From Hortaea werneckii (taxonomy: Eukaryota; Ascomycota; Dothideomycetes; Mycosphaerellales; Teratosphaeriaceae), in assembly GCA_037044905.1 (NCBI GenBank), contig JBAOKB010000154.1, positions 434,001 through 498,000 on the forward strand: a DNA stretch of 64,000 bases. Reading direction: 5' to 3'. A program made the position numbers and the translations under genes. This document shows, piece after piece, positions 9,218-20,703 of the stretch (position 1 is the stretch's first letter; each line of letters starts with the position of its first letter). The notes beneath the pieces are model-generated. The model had not been told where the DNA came from, ran no database searches, and worked only from the letters and a program-made list of their open reading frames with translations.

Positions 9218-11615
9218 TTACCATTTCGGATCAATGTTGTTAATGTTCAAGTACGGGCTACAGTCAGCTTCCTTAGGTCCCTGTCGATTCTCAACAGTAT
9301 ATCCCATGCCAAGGAAGGCCCATATGTTCTTGTCATTGTACTGGATCTCGAAGTCTTCATAGCGAGGCTGCGAGATGACTTGCTGATAGTGCATAGAGCT
9401 CCCCGGCCAGACGGCGTTCACGCGGCCGGTGTCGTTGTCCTTGTACTGCTCACTGTTAGCTTATAGCCGGTCGGGTTTTTGTGCTTGACGTACCCAGCTC
9501 CGGCAGTCATCTTTCCAGACAGTGTGCTTGACCCATTCTTGGACGCTGGAGAGGAGTTAGCTTGGATGCAAGGAGACTGGAACCATTGAGACCATGGCTT
9601 ACTGAGCATTGAATTGATCTGTGATCTCTTGCTTGGGTACCCAGCTCTTAATGTTCTGGAAGACAACGAGAATGTGTCAGCGATGTTTTCGGGGGTCGGA
9701 TGCCGGCGATATACGCACTTCGTTCTGCATCTTCTTTACCATCTGGACAGCGTAATCGGATACGGAATGCAGGGGTCCCATGACGCTTCCGTTTTCCTGA
9801 GATGCAGAGTCAGTCTTGACTATTGCCTTGAGCACACTCTTTCCGGCCACTTACGACTGGCCAAGTGGGCCCAATATAGGTCAGCAGATTTGGAAAGTCT
9901 GGTATAGCCTTGAAGACCATGTTAGTCTTGCACGGATCCCTAAAACCGACACCATCGCCAGTGAAGACTTACGAGTCCAAGATACGATTCCGGACAGACT
10001 TTCCACTTCTCTTTCAAGTCCACGCCGTTCTTCCCAACCAGCGGGAAACGAGGCTTATAGGACACGTCGAAGCCAGTTGCGCAGACTATAGTGTCCACCT
10101 CTCTTTCGACGCCGTCTTCACCAACCACTCCCTTCTCCGTGCAGGAGGTGACGGGCGTGAAATGCACATCGACGTTGTCTTTCTGGATCGCCTCCATGTA
10201 CGGATCTCCTGGTGTGACCTGCCACAGTGTCAGCAACCTAGAATTCCGTCAAAAGTTACATTCTCTTTCTGTACTGACTCGACGGCAACCCAAGCCAAAT
10301 TCAGGAGTAAAACCGTTCAGGAGACGCTTGTCCTTAATGAACTCGCTCATACGCTGGCGGAACATCTCCTGGCCCATCTGCTGCGCTTCGGAGTCGCTGT
10401 AGAACATTCCCCACAAACCATTGACTTGGTCTTCAATGTCTTTGGCATGCGCTACGAGTGCCTTGGGGTTGTGGCGAAACTCGTCCCGCTCCATCTCGTC
10501 ATACTCCTTGTTTTGGCCGAAGTTATTCGCGATCTGGACAAACCATACGCCGGTCCTGACCTGTACGCCCAATCAGTGATGCTCGAAAAGAATAGTCATT
10601 TGAGGCGTACAAATATGTCCATGTGTTTTGCAAAAGGTTGCCTGAGAGAGGTTAGCAACATTATCCAACATGCTAATAGGTTTGAGCAACGTACATGGCC
10701 GGCACTGTCTGAATTGAGGAAGCCTATTCGCTTTCTGTTAGCTAAGTGCGATCCCTACAATTAAGTCTTTCCACCTACTCCTGAACCAATCACAGCGACA
10801 CGATCGTTCTTCCATTGTTCGGCTTGATAGTCCTTAGGCCATCGCGCAGTATGAGTGACCCTGCCTTTGAATCGATCCTTGAGCCCTGGGATGGAAGGCC
10901 ATTTGAAATTCTTGGAGGGAGTTAGCATTTTCATCATCCCAGACTTATGCAGCAGACATACATTCAGGATTCCGGTGCAATGAAGGAGTAGATCACAATA
11001 GTCCTCAAACTCTCGTGGCTCTTGGCCAGGCTTGCTCTCACGTAGCTTGACAAGCCATTGGCCCTTCCCGTCGTCCCAGTAGCATCCAATCACCTCTACA
11101 TTGAAGGTCATGTACTTCCGTAGACCGAATGTGTCACAGACAGCCGAGAGATACTTCCAAATGTCCGGTGAGTATGAAAAGAAACGCGGCCAATCAGGGT
11201 TGAGGGCGAATTGATAGGTATAGGCATGGGATGGAATGTCGCAGGCACAACCGGGGTACCTGTTTTCAAGCCAAGTGCCTCCGATGTCCTGAAGGTTTCG
11301 TCAATGGTGAGATTGGTCGAGATAATGATGAAAGACCTACTTCATTCTTCTCGTAAATCACGTGTTCGATGTTTCCACAGTCCTTCTGTAAGCGGTATGC
11401 CATTAAAATACCGCTTACACCAGCTCCGATCGTCAACACTCGGAGTTTGCGGTTGTTTGGATCATTGTATGTGAGACTCGAGAACAAGTCAGAGACGATG
11501 TGCAGCTTCCTACTATGATAAATGCTTACTTTGTTTTGACGTGGTACCCAGACGAACCAGGTTGCGAATAGTCAAAGCGTTCGCCTCCAGCGACTGCGTT
11601 CAGATCAGGTGCCAT
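9218..11615 (-). CDS. Baeyer-Villiger-type flavin monooxygenase
   Basis: Thirteen exons: 11615-11530, 11476-11341, 11288-10962, 10910-10779, 10723-10695, 10641-10611, 10560-10279, 10218-9973, 9908-9855, 9796-9719, 9655-9603, 9545-9494, 9445-9218. They total 577 aa with all phases consistent. The FAD Rossmann motif GAGVSG is at 46-51 and DIGGTW at 75-80. The Baeyer-Villiger fingerprint F-x-G-x3-H-x3-W-P is at 197-208 (FKGRVTHTARWP), and the NADPH motif GSGASS at 225-230. Exons 5 and 6 are only 29 and 31 nt. Most introns are 48-64 nt with clear branch sites. The substrate is unknown. It sits beside the mycosporine genes, so a tailoring role is possible but unproven. The TAA follows directly on a GTAAGC, so an extra short 3' exon is possible. 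Confidence 0.9.
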
Positions 11616-12318
11616 CGTCGGGCAGTCTCTTAGTCTTAAATGTTTGCAAGAGATGAACTTATTTTGTTGTACACATATCGAACAATGAAAGCCATGTCGT
11701 CGGCATACCTACTTCTACTCAAGCTACGAACCCCACTTGTAGGACCTCGGAAAGGAAGTAGTATGGATCCACAACTCTACTTTGCTGTCTAGGTAGCAAG
11801 CTAGTTATGCAAAAGACTGACGTGACTGTCGCTCAAGGAGGGGAATGCGGCTCTTTTGTGTTCCGGCTCCCAGTAGGCGAGCTGCGCGCGGTGAAATACT
11901 GCATTCCTCATCCTTGAAGCCCACTGTGTTATCAAATAGACGACTTCCGTAATCCGAAAGAATTATGCGTGGAAGTTACCGCGATGTTGCATTTGATGCC
12001 ATACTGGGCCTGCGCATCTAGGCTCGATTGGTGTGTAAGGAAGAGAGGTGCAGATCTACCCCGCTCCTGGATCTTCGTCCACAGCTCCGCACACATGACT
12101 TGGGAAGCCTGCCAGAGTGTCGAGTCAAGTGTCGTCTCATATAACCGACAGATCGATTGCTATCTGTCGGTCCCAGAATGGCTCAGCACCAGATCGAACG
12201 TTTCCCGTGCGAGTCCAGTCAGCGTGACTGTGAGCCACTGTCGATGGGTGACAAACAATTGCCCGGTTCGAGAATCGCAACACTTTCTCCGCGTGAATCA
12301 CGCTGGCAGTCTCTTGTA
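11616..12318. other. Intergenic between monooxygenase and Dph6 gene
   Basis: About 700 bases holding the monooxygenase promoter and the 3' flank of the Dph6 gene. No open frame here resembles a protein and no RNA gene was seen. Confidence 0.55.
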
Positions 12319-14268
12319 TCAGACAAGCTGCCGCTGAAACACATCCAACAGATGACAAAGGTGCGGGAACTTCTCCACGGCCACATCTTGCTCAGTCATG
12401 CTTCCATACATGGCCCACTCAATGCTCGCACCACGGGGCAGTGCGTCAACCCTTATGACCCAAAGCGGCGGTGCCTGTAGTGGCTTTGTGGACTGTCGGT
12501 CTTGCTGCGGCTGACGTGTTGCTGAACCACTGCGTGCAAAATTTTGTGTGAGATGCCAGACATCGAAGTCTTCCTCTTCCTGCTCGTCAGAGTTATCCTC
12601 GGCAGGCCCGTTGCCGCTTTCATGCCAGGCAGTCCAAGTATGCCTTACAACTTGACCCAGCCTTCTTACATCTTCCGCTCCTGGAGCTACAATGAAAGCA
12701 ATACCAGCAGCCCATCGTTTGGAAGACATGACATTGCCTATGCGGTCTGCATGCTGTAAGGCTAATACCGCCTGGTAAGCAAATGTGGTCAAGGCATCTT
12801 TTGACGGCGAGCACGCAAGCTCCATGGATGCAGGTATCAACGGAATCTGTCCAGCAACATACAGAACGCCGTCCTGATCTACTTCTTGGTCGGATTGAAG
12901 CACAAAGGCTTGTGAGTAAGGTCCAATGTTTGCAGGAGCCCAATAAGACCGGGACTGGACGTGAAGACCTCGCCTGGTAGCTGTGCTTTGGCTGCGTGAA
13001 GTCGAGTACGTGGCTCCAAGCATCACATCGCAGCCATTGGGAATGGCGTCTGCGCAGGCAATGGTGACCCGAGCTGGCGGTGTTGGAAAGTTAAAATACC
13101 GGCCATATACAGCATTGATCTCCCCAAAGTCCGCCATATTGCGCAAAATGATCGATGTATATGCTATGCTTGCCACGCCGACTCCAGGAAGAATGTTCTC
13201 GAGTTCTGTGCGCAGTGTATCCATGATTGACTGCATTTGTGCTGCTGGCGATTGCCCAGCTGCAGAGCGGCTTGTGATAAGACCGGGGACAGCTTTCTGT
13301 TCTCCCACATGGATCCTCGGTGCAGGAGACGCGTCAGAGGCCTGAGTGGCTTCCGTAGCTTCGGAATGGAACAAAGTTGATTTCAGTATGCTTTCGGATC
13401 GCTCGTCTAATGTCTCCGGGATGCGCGGCTTCACGTGCTCTGGGTTCACTTCGCCTTTGGCCTTAAGACTAGGGTGACGGAAACGGATGGAAGCAGTGCC
13501 TGCTTCGCCTGGCACGACCTCCCGCTCATCCTCTCGGACATTGATCCTATGTTTCCACAAGGGAGCGGGACCATCGACAGCCAACGTCTCAAATTCACCC
13601 CCTTCGCCAATGATAGCACCCGTGTCGTAAGAGCCAAATCTCTCTGCTGCCCTTGTCAGGCGCGAGATAGTACGACGCTCGGCAACGTTTTGCCACAAGA
13701 AGCTGTCGTCCAATCCACCAGAGGCCACTTTTATGATACGTGAGTCTTGGCCCACCGCAGCCATGTCTTCCAGCAAGGATGATTGTGTGTTTTGTGAAAG
13801 AGAGGGCCATTGCCACAAATAAGAAAGCGGCGTCAAGCCTAGTCGGAGAGCGACAGATTCCACACGCGTTCTCTGATAGTCTGACATGATGGCACCAGTA
13901 CTGACCGCGTTGACTTCAGGAATGGCGGCTTTTACCTGCTTTAGCAATGGTACAAGTGACTCTGTTTCGTCCTCGGATGCCCCAGTCGCTGGAGCTTGTG
14001 GTCCGTATGATCGATTCTGGTCTACCGCCGTACCCCTAATCTCCTGGCGAAATAGAGGAAGGCCTAACGCCTTCTCATAAAGCGGGATGACAGCATGCCC
14101 GATCGTCTGGTACATGTAGCTGTCGCTGTCCTCTACGTTCACATTGCTTTCGGCAGGGTATAAATTCGCAAGGGCGACCACTTCATGGCCGTTGGCTTGG
14201 CAGTGTAGGATAGAGAAGAGTGAATCCTTACCACCGGAAATCAAAGCTACGACCTGCAGTCCTGGCAT
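12319..14268 (-). CDS. dph6: Diphthine-ammonia ligase Dph6
   Basis: Single-exon gene of 649 aa. It catalyses the ATP- and ammonium-dependent last step of diphthamide formation on translation elongation factor 2, in the cytosol. The N-terminus MPGLQVVALISGGKDS carries the PP-loop (SGGKDS at about 12-17), and the first ~240 residues are the ATP pyrophosphatase-like domain with NLYPAE and a DSYMYQTIGHAV segment. The C-terminal half has the two RidA/YjgF-like domains typical of eukaryotic Dph6. The second includes SYWAPANIGPYSQAF and VLYVAGQIPLIP. The frame is unbroken over 1.95 kb, in contrast with genes on either side. It probably marks the right boundary of the mycosporine locus. Confidence 0.92.
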   Translation of the reverse strand: MPGLQVVALISGGKDSLFSILHCQANGHEVVALANLYPAESNVNVEDSDSYMYQTIGHAVIPLYEKALGLPLFRQEIRGTAVDQNRSYGPQAPATGASEDETESLVPLLKQVKAAIPEVNAVSTGAIMSDYQRTRVESVALRLGLTPLSYLWQWPSLSQNTQSSLLEDMAAVGQDSRIIKVASGGLDDSFLWQNVAERRTISRLTRAAERFGSYDTGAIIGEGGEFETLAVDGPAPLWKHRINVREDEREVVPGEAGTASIRFRHPSLKAKGEVNPEHVKPRIPETLDERSESILKSTLFHSEATEATQASDASPAPRIHVGEQKAVPGLITSRSAAGQSPAAQMQSIMDTLRTELENILPGVGVASIAYTSIILRNMADFGEINAVYGRYFNFPTPPARVTIACADAIPNGCDVMLGATYSTSRSQSTATRRGLHVQSRSYWAPANIGPYSQAFVLQSDQEVDQDGVLYVAGQIPLIPASMELACSPSKDALTTFAYQAVLALQHADRIGNVMSSKRWAAGIAFIVAPGAEDVRRLGQVVRHTWTAWHESGNGPAEDNSDEQEEEDFDVWHLTQNFARSGSATRQPQQDRQSTKPLQAPPLWVIRVDALPRGASIEWAMYGSMTEQDVAVEKFPHLCHLLDVFQRQLV

Positions 14269-15300
14269 GGTCGCTGACAGCTTGATAGCGATTAGAGAAT
14301 CAAGAAAAGGTCTGATATGGGAGTACGTTGGATGCTACAGGCTTCGATGATATGAAACCGGAGCCCACTTGACGAGTGAAATACACTGGCCGCGGTACCT
14401 CAAGTATTCTTGACCTTGGGTACAGTTCTAATAAGTTTGTTCGATCATCAGCACGCCGTCAAGGCCACGGAAAGTGGGCAATCAAGTCGGAGTGGCTGAC
14501 GGACCGACGTGCAATTTCGTTACTCTGTGGCTCGACTGACGCTGTGTCTATACCACAGAAAGATAGGATGCACAGTAACATTGGGGAAAATTTGTCGAGC
14601 CGCCGCACGAAGAAAGGAAAAAGAGTGAGAGGCGGGATGGAAATTTGTTTTATGCTGATGGGGGCCGTGCATTCAAATGCCTCAGGCGCAACACAGATCG
14701 GCCGCGGCGGCGGGGACTCAGCGGGCGAACTTGTGTTCACCTTCAGCATGGAAAGCAATTCCGCCTACTTCCATACCTATCTGCCATGGCCAGTCCAGTC
14801 GACAATGTTCAAATCTGCTCATAGTATGCTGTAGTGGACTTACACTGCTTTACAGCAAAAGCATCTAGAGACGCCCCGATTCAAGTTATACAGCCGCTTT
14901 TGAGAGGGCGCGGATGTATACCTCAAAGTTCATCAAGGAAAAAGGGAAGGGCGAAAAAACAATGCTTTTAGGATCAGGTTTAATGTTTCTAAAGGGTTTT
15001 CACTTTCTCAAACCAGCTTGCTCTTCCATAGGTCGATCACAGGTCGTTTTCCGTCATCATCACCAGGAGGCACTAACTTTTGGTGCCGGTAGCCGCTGAC
15101 ATGCAGATACTCCGCACAAGGATCAACACATATACGAGACGGCGAAGGGCCTGCCACAACTAGTAGGCTTTATCCAGAGGTTATATCACTGCTCGTCATG
15201 CGGGGAATTATGTATCTCTCAGGCCTCATACATAGGTGTCAGTCCACCTTGAATTGCTCGCTTCGACCTATCAATTTTTATCATCTTCTGGTTTTCCAAG
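14269..15300. other. Intergenic, divergent Dph6 / GH79 promoter region
   Basis: About 1 kb with no convincing gene on either strand. The short open frames lack signal peptides, domains or intron support. It would contain the promoters of both divergent genes. Confidence 0.55.
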
Positions 15301-16988
15301 ATGCCAGTTCCATCGTCGCTCGCCTGCTGCCTTTTCGCGGTCATCTGCTTGAGCAGCGCTACCGCTCTGGTAAAGCCGCCGAGAAGACCTTCAACTATCC
15401 CGGTCCAAGCGACTGTGCCTTCTGACGCCGGCGTACCTTTCAAGTCATTTCTATCGTACTCAATCGAATTCTCGTCCTTTCCGGACTTTGCAGGTAATTT
15501 GTCTTCGCCCAACGTCTTCTCCAACAATCTCCTCAACAACCTGGGAATCTGGCCGGTACGAAACCGTACATCCGTGTTGGTGGGAATACGCAAGACTATG
15601 CCATATTCAACAGCTATTTAGATGTGGCTAGCGTCGGGATCTTCAACACGAACATTTCCAGTGACTATCCTACAACTCTCACGATAGGGCCCCCTTACTT
15701 CGAATCGTACCAGACATGGCCAGATACGAAATTCATACACGGCTTCAATCTTGGGAGAAACAGCACAGCTGCCCGGCAGGCTCTTGTTAAATCCGTGCCT
15801 TACGCCTGCGAAGCCTTGCAGGACGGTAAGCTTCTGTACTGGGAGCTTGGAAACGAGCCAGACCTCTACAAGACCTCAGCACAGGGGCCGGTTAGACCGC
15901 CATCATGGGACGAGCAGGATTATGTAGACGAATGGCTCCATTGGACGCAAGAGATTAGAGAGGCAATGAGACAGCCATGCCCCGGCTTGCATCACGGAAA
16001 AATTATAAGTATTACGCACCATCTTTTGCTGGAGCCTCAAACAGCCTTGACCCGATTAAGACCTGGGAGGATGGACTTGACAGAGACAAAGACATCGCAG
16101 TCATTACATCCCATAAGTAAGTGCAAAGCTTTTGGTGGCCTGGATAGATACTAAACCAGCCATAGCTACATTAGTGGCGCTGAAGTGCCTGGAGTGACAT
16201 TACAAGGCACGCTCATGAATCACACCTCGAACGTGGTCTCCATCCAAAAACAACTAAACGAATCTCGTCATCTCGCCGCCTTACCTGACCGCCTTGAACC
16301 CGACCTGCCCTTCATATTAGGCGAGCACAACTCGCTATACAACCAAGGCAGACCGGGCCTGTCGAACACGTTTGGAGCAACCCTTTGGGGTGTCGACTTC
16401 AATCTATACTGCGCCGCCAACAACATTCGGCGCGTGCACATGCACCAAGGAACCAACTACCGGTACCAGAGCTGGCAGCCCATCGATACGGACAAGACCA
16501 GCAAAGGCACGAAAGCGCCATATTACGGCAACATCGCCGTGGCGGCATTCCTCGGAGACCTCACAAAGTCGCCTCCGAGCATCGTCAACCTGCCTTTGCC
16601 TGGTGAGCAGGAGAGCGCCTACGCCAGGTACACAAGTGGCGGGCGAGTAAGCAAACTCATGGTGATCAACCTAATGGAGTATAATGCCACGGCCGGTAAC
16701 AACTACACCAACGACTACCCGCGACCGATCGAGCGGTATACCTTCCAGCTTCCATCCGACGTCGGCTTTGGCAAGTCTGTCAAGCTGCAGCGTTTGATGG
16801 CGAATGGTAGCGATGCTATCACGGGAGTAAGCTTCAACGGGTACAGCTATAACCATGAGCTAGATAACGGGAAGCCGGTGATTCTACACAACGTCACACG
16901 GGGCGAGACGGTGGAGGTTGATAAAGATGGCAGGCTGTGCGTGGATGTGCCGCGGAGTAGCGCTGTCATTTTGGACCTTGGGTGCTAG
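15301..16988 (+). CDS. Secreted GH79-type glycosidase (beta-glucuronidase/heparanase-like) with two frame breaks
   Basis: Begins with a signal peptide (residues 1 to ~23, hydrophobic LACCLFAVICLSSATA). The body contains KPYIRVGGNTQDYA, then YWELGNEPDLY with the general acid/base Glu of the NEP motif, then FILGEHNSLY with the likely nucleophile Glu, and a C-terminal beta domain ending near VILDLGC. These features fit GH79 glycosidases. One intron, 16117-16165, has a GTAAGT donor and TACTAAAC branch site. Two single-base frame breaks interrupt the reading: one between 15554 and 15555 (CC/GG), one at 15986-15989. Each looks like one missing base. With them allowed for, the protein would be about 546 aa. 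Because both active-site Glu and the fold motifs are intact, consensus error is as likely as a true pseudogene. The substrate is not known. Confidence 0.8.
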
Positions 16989-17666
16989 AGAGAGCTGCTC
17001 CTTGCAGCTTATGTAGCTGTTCTCATTCATGAACCACGTTCAGATAGGGGCGATGACGTTCTGGGCGGCCAATTCGGTCTCTTGTCTGTACATGGCGGTT
17101 GTCGTTGGCGGTTGCGGCTGACTATGAGGCCGACTCCATTGACACGCGGTCGCACTGTGTTTGAAGCGCCATCACACTGGAATTAATGCTCCAATGAGGA
17201 GGTTCTTCGCTGTCAGTACGGCATGTCCAACCGGATCGAAAACAGCTCTGGACGCCCTCATGTTCATGTGGGTTGAAGTACAGTGACACACAGGAGCACT
17301 TCAGAGTAGGCTGTACGATACGGAATGCACATTGACAACCGGCCATTTGGACATACGCTTTGAACACAAGCGCCTCGTTAGCCCATGTAGTCCACGCACT
17401 GTCAACCGTGACTTGGCTTTTGAATCCATCCCGTGGGAAATGGTACAGCATCACTCGACTGCATACATGACACTTAGGCCAGAACAATCATCGAGAGAAA
17501 ACCGTGGCAGGCTTTGAACGCAATTTTCATTCAGCAGTACAAAAGCCAGCTACCCAGAGCAAGCCTTCTTTCGCCCACCCTGGGCACGTCTCAAAGTCTC
17601 ATGCCGTTTCTTGCGCCGTGCATGCCATAAGCCTCCTGCTCGTCTCCATTCATCATCACCGCAAGC
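16989..17666. other. Intergenic, 3' flanks of GH79 and eL36 genes
   Basis: About 680 bases between convergent genes. It holds 3' flanking sequence only. No gene-like open frame or RNA gene is seen. Confidence 0.55.
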
Positions 17667-18176
17667 TTAGTGACCAGCCCTCCTGGACTCGGCGATGACC
17701 TTGGTCATCTCGTCGACCTTTCTCTTGCCACGGCCGAATGTGCCGAGTCTCTTCTTCGCCAGCTTCCTCGCGCGCTTGTCCTTGCTGTTGCGGAGCAGTT
17801 CGATCACACGGCGCTCGTATGGTGCAAGGCTGTAAAAGAGTGAAAGCGTTAGTGACCAAGTTCTGGATTTCCCTTTTCCTGTCCGCTTCCTTGGTGCAAT
17901 TTCTTCGGCGGAAGGGCTATGCATACCCGGAAACCTCCTTCACGACGTCCCTGACGAATGCGGTCCTCTTGCTCAGGTGGCCTTTCATGCGCGAGACTCT
18001 CGGCTTCGGCTGGCGGGGAGTGACTTTCTGTATCGCAAAGTGTCAGTCCCACTGTCCTTTGCGTGTCCGGGTTTTGTCTATCTCGACGCTCGATGGCAGC
18101 CGCTCGGGGGGAGACGTACGTGGCCAGCGTTAAGGCCAACGGCGATGCCGGACCTCTGCTTGACTTCCTTCGGCAT
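17667..18176 (-). CDS. RPL36: 60S ribosomal protein eL36
   Basis: Three exons: 18176-18120, 18027-17927, 17829-17667, giving 106 aa. It is a component of the large cytosolic ribosomal subunit. The sequence starts MPKEVKQRSGIAVGLNAGH, continues KVTPRQPKPRVSRMKGHLSK, and ends with APYERRVIELLRNSKDK and a basic tail, all characteristic of eL36. Introns are 92 and 97 nt, at the end of codon 19 and within the Gly codon of VSG, with GTACGT and GTATGC donors. All phases agree and the length is normal for fungi. Confidence 0.96.
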
Positions 18177-18985
18177 GGTGGCGGTCGTTTGTCGTCGATG
18201 TCGTCGCGTGGCCCAACAGCCTTGAAGTTCCACTGAGGTGCTGGACAAATTCAGAGCCAAGACGTGCGGTTGCGGGTGCTGCCGTGTGATGCGGAAATGG
18301 GGCCGCTCATCTCTCAGATCCAAATTTGCCTGAGGCTACCACAACACTTGGAGACGGGACCCGCTGAGGTGCAGGTGCTGCCCAGGTGCCGCCGCCGCCA
18401 AACTCTCGGGAAATTGGCCAAACGCCACCCGGGTTTCAAGCCTCATCTCGCGTCTCTCGCATACATCATGGTCTGCCTACCTAGATGGACGTGATGTGCA
18501 CCGCCTCTCACTTGAAAGGTAACACAACCTACGCGTGCATTCGCGCTGGCATCCATGCTTACTATCCACATCATTGCCACGGCCAACAGTAATAGACAAC
18601 CTCCTCCGGCTTTAAGCCTTCTCATTGCTCCGCCGAAGCGCCCGACAAAATCTAAATTATGCAGGCTATGCCGGTGACGTAGCGTCTCCGGTCGCGATCG
18701 TGACGATTTGGTTTCGCGTCCTGGTCCCAACTCATTATTAGTAGTTAGATGCTGTAGCGTTTGGTTTCCAGGTTTCCGTGTTTGCCGTCGCCCGCCCTGG
18801 CCTGCTTCAATCGCTCACTCTGCACTCCTCTGAGGGCGTTCGAACGGCATACAGCAGGTCTGTCCCATCAAGAGCGTGCCGCTGGAAAGTGTTGCAGCGT
18901 TCCGAACATATCCATCCATACGCAGCATCCACTCGAGAAACTTGTTCCGCGCGCGCCCATCTGCGGACAGTATCCTTTCCCGACC
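18177..18985. other. Divergent promoter of eL36 and the Sfk1/DRAM-like gene
   Basis: About 800 bases. A plus-strand frame runs through here into the next gene, but the encoded residues before 18986 do not look like protein. No other gene was seen. Confidence 0.5.
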
Positions 18986-19995
18986 ATGTTTGGCATATCT
19001 TACTGGTTCTTACCGGCCTTCTCAGGCTGCGTATGGCTCGGAACGCTCTTGGGCATGCTTGGAGGCTGGGTAGCAAATGGCGAGCCGCAATACCCATGGA
19101 TGGACGGCCAAACCATTGCCTTCATCTCGCACGTGGGTGCAACCTACTGGGGAAAGCCGCTCTTCATTGCCGGCAGTGCCACGGCGCAAGTGGCATTCGT
19201 CCTGTCATTCATCAGTGAAAGATGGTTACGACATAGAGGTCGCCTGACGCATAACTACACCACTGCCGAGAAGGCTCTGAGCGTTTGCGCCAGCGTATTC
19301 GCAATAATCGGCGCTTGCGGTCTCATCCTTTTGACGATCTTCGATACTCGCCGCTATCCACCAGTGCACGAAGCTATGCTTGCGGTCTTCATGTACGGAA
19401 TCAGCATTACTATGTCCAAGGAGACTTTATTGCTAACGCCTGCGCAGTGCTGGCTACATTATCTCTGCAATCTTCATCTGTGCCGAATACCAACGATTAG
19501 GCATCTTCTACCGCGAATACCGAATCCTCCGCGCCAGCTTTTGGATAAAGCTCACCTTCATCATCGTCGAGATCGCTCTTGCCATTGCTTTCGGCGTCAC
19601 GCAATACAGAACGGCAGACAACCCAGCAGCTATTATCGAATGGATCATCGCTCTGATGTACATCTTCTATACTTGGAGTACGTCCCAACATACCTCCTCC
19701 CATATCAACAAACCCCCTCGCCTCGCAGTGTGCGTGTGCACTGGACTAACCCATTCTTCGCACAACAGGTTTCATCATCGACTTCCTCCCCGCAACCCGC
19801 ACCAAGCACAAAGACCACCGCTTCCCACCCATCCGCGCCGCCGACGACGAGATGGCCATGAACACCCAGCACCAGGGCAGCATGACCAACGGCCCTGTCT
19901 ACAGCAGCGGCGGGCACTATGGCGACACGGAAAGCCACGGCAGCCAACAGCCTATGCAGCAAGGCGAAAGGGCTGGGCCGTCACAGAATTTCTAA
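18986..19995 (+). CDS. Frag1/DRAM/Sfk1-family membrane protein
   Basis: Three exons: 18986-19392, 19448-19677, 19769-19995, giving 287 aa. The start MFGISYWFLPAFSG leads into a first membrane segment. Several further segments follow (FIAGSATAQVAFVLSFI, VCASVFAIIGACGLILL, AGYIISAIFICAEYQRLG, FIIVEIALAIAFGV, IIEWIIALMYIFYTWS), about six in all. A polar cytosolic tail with GSMTNGPVYSSGG closes it. Topology and the conserved AGYIISAIFICAEYQR segment fit the Frag1/DRAM/Sfk1 family, whose members act in plasma-membrane lipid homeostasis (yeast Sfk1), GPI remodelling (PGAP2) or autophagy (DRAM). Introns of 55 and 91 nt have CTAAC branch sites. Which subfamily role applies cannot be told from sequence alone. 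Confidence 0.82.
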
Positions 19996-20703
19996 AAGAA
20001 GAAAAAATAAAAGTCGTTTTTGGGTTTGTTTATTTATCTAATGTGATGCTTCGGGAAATTTTATCACGACTACGGCTTTTCCCTGTAGATAGATTGATGA
20101 AAGGGGATAATGTATGATACCAAAATTTGGCATAGGCAGGTCAGGCCGTTCGGGGGTTGTCTTCTTAGAGCAGGGTCGGCGCTGGTGAGCAATTGGGAAT
20201 TATGCCTTGCATATAACCGTATATGTATAGATTATTAGATGTGCTACAACGACTCATATGCGTCCTATCCCTATGCCCGAAGTTGCCGACCCTCTTCTCC
20301 TTTTTCTCTTTCCGTTGGCCCTTGATTGGATCCAGCATACAAATATAATAAGTGCCTGGTGAGCGTATGCAGACGTCGCCATCCGGTATGGACTGCTTGC
20401 TCGTCTGCGGAGACATGTGGGAAAAGATATGAGGCCATACAGCAGAACGGAGAGAAAAAAGAGGGGAAAAAAGAAAAAAAAAAGGGAATTCCAGGAGACC
20501 AGGAAAAGTCGTTGCAATAGTCTCTCTAACCCCTCTACGGCAACCAAGGCCGCATTTTAAACATAGAGACACCACAGACAATGGTGCCAATGCTTCGCTA
20601 AAAAGAACTCATCATCGCCCATCCTCACGAGAAAACCCGAGAACCCAAGTGAAAAAATCCAGCCTTCTGAAGAGCAGAGGAGGAAAAAAAAAAACCACAG
20701 ATC
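19996..20703. other. Intergenic between convergent genes
   Basis: About 700 bases of 3' flanking sequence with several purine-rich or A-rich runs near 20450-20500 and 20640-20700. No gene-like frame. Confidence 0.55.

Noticed and set aside
11513..11529. A 17-nt intron in the BVMO suggested by the nearest phase-compatible AG
   Set aside because: Too short to splice; using the AG ending at 11477 gives a 53-nt intron with a CTGAC branch site and correct phase.
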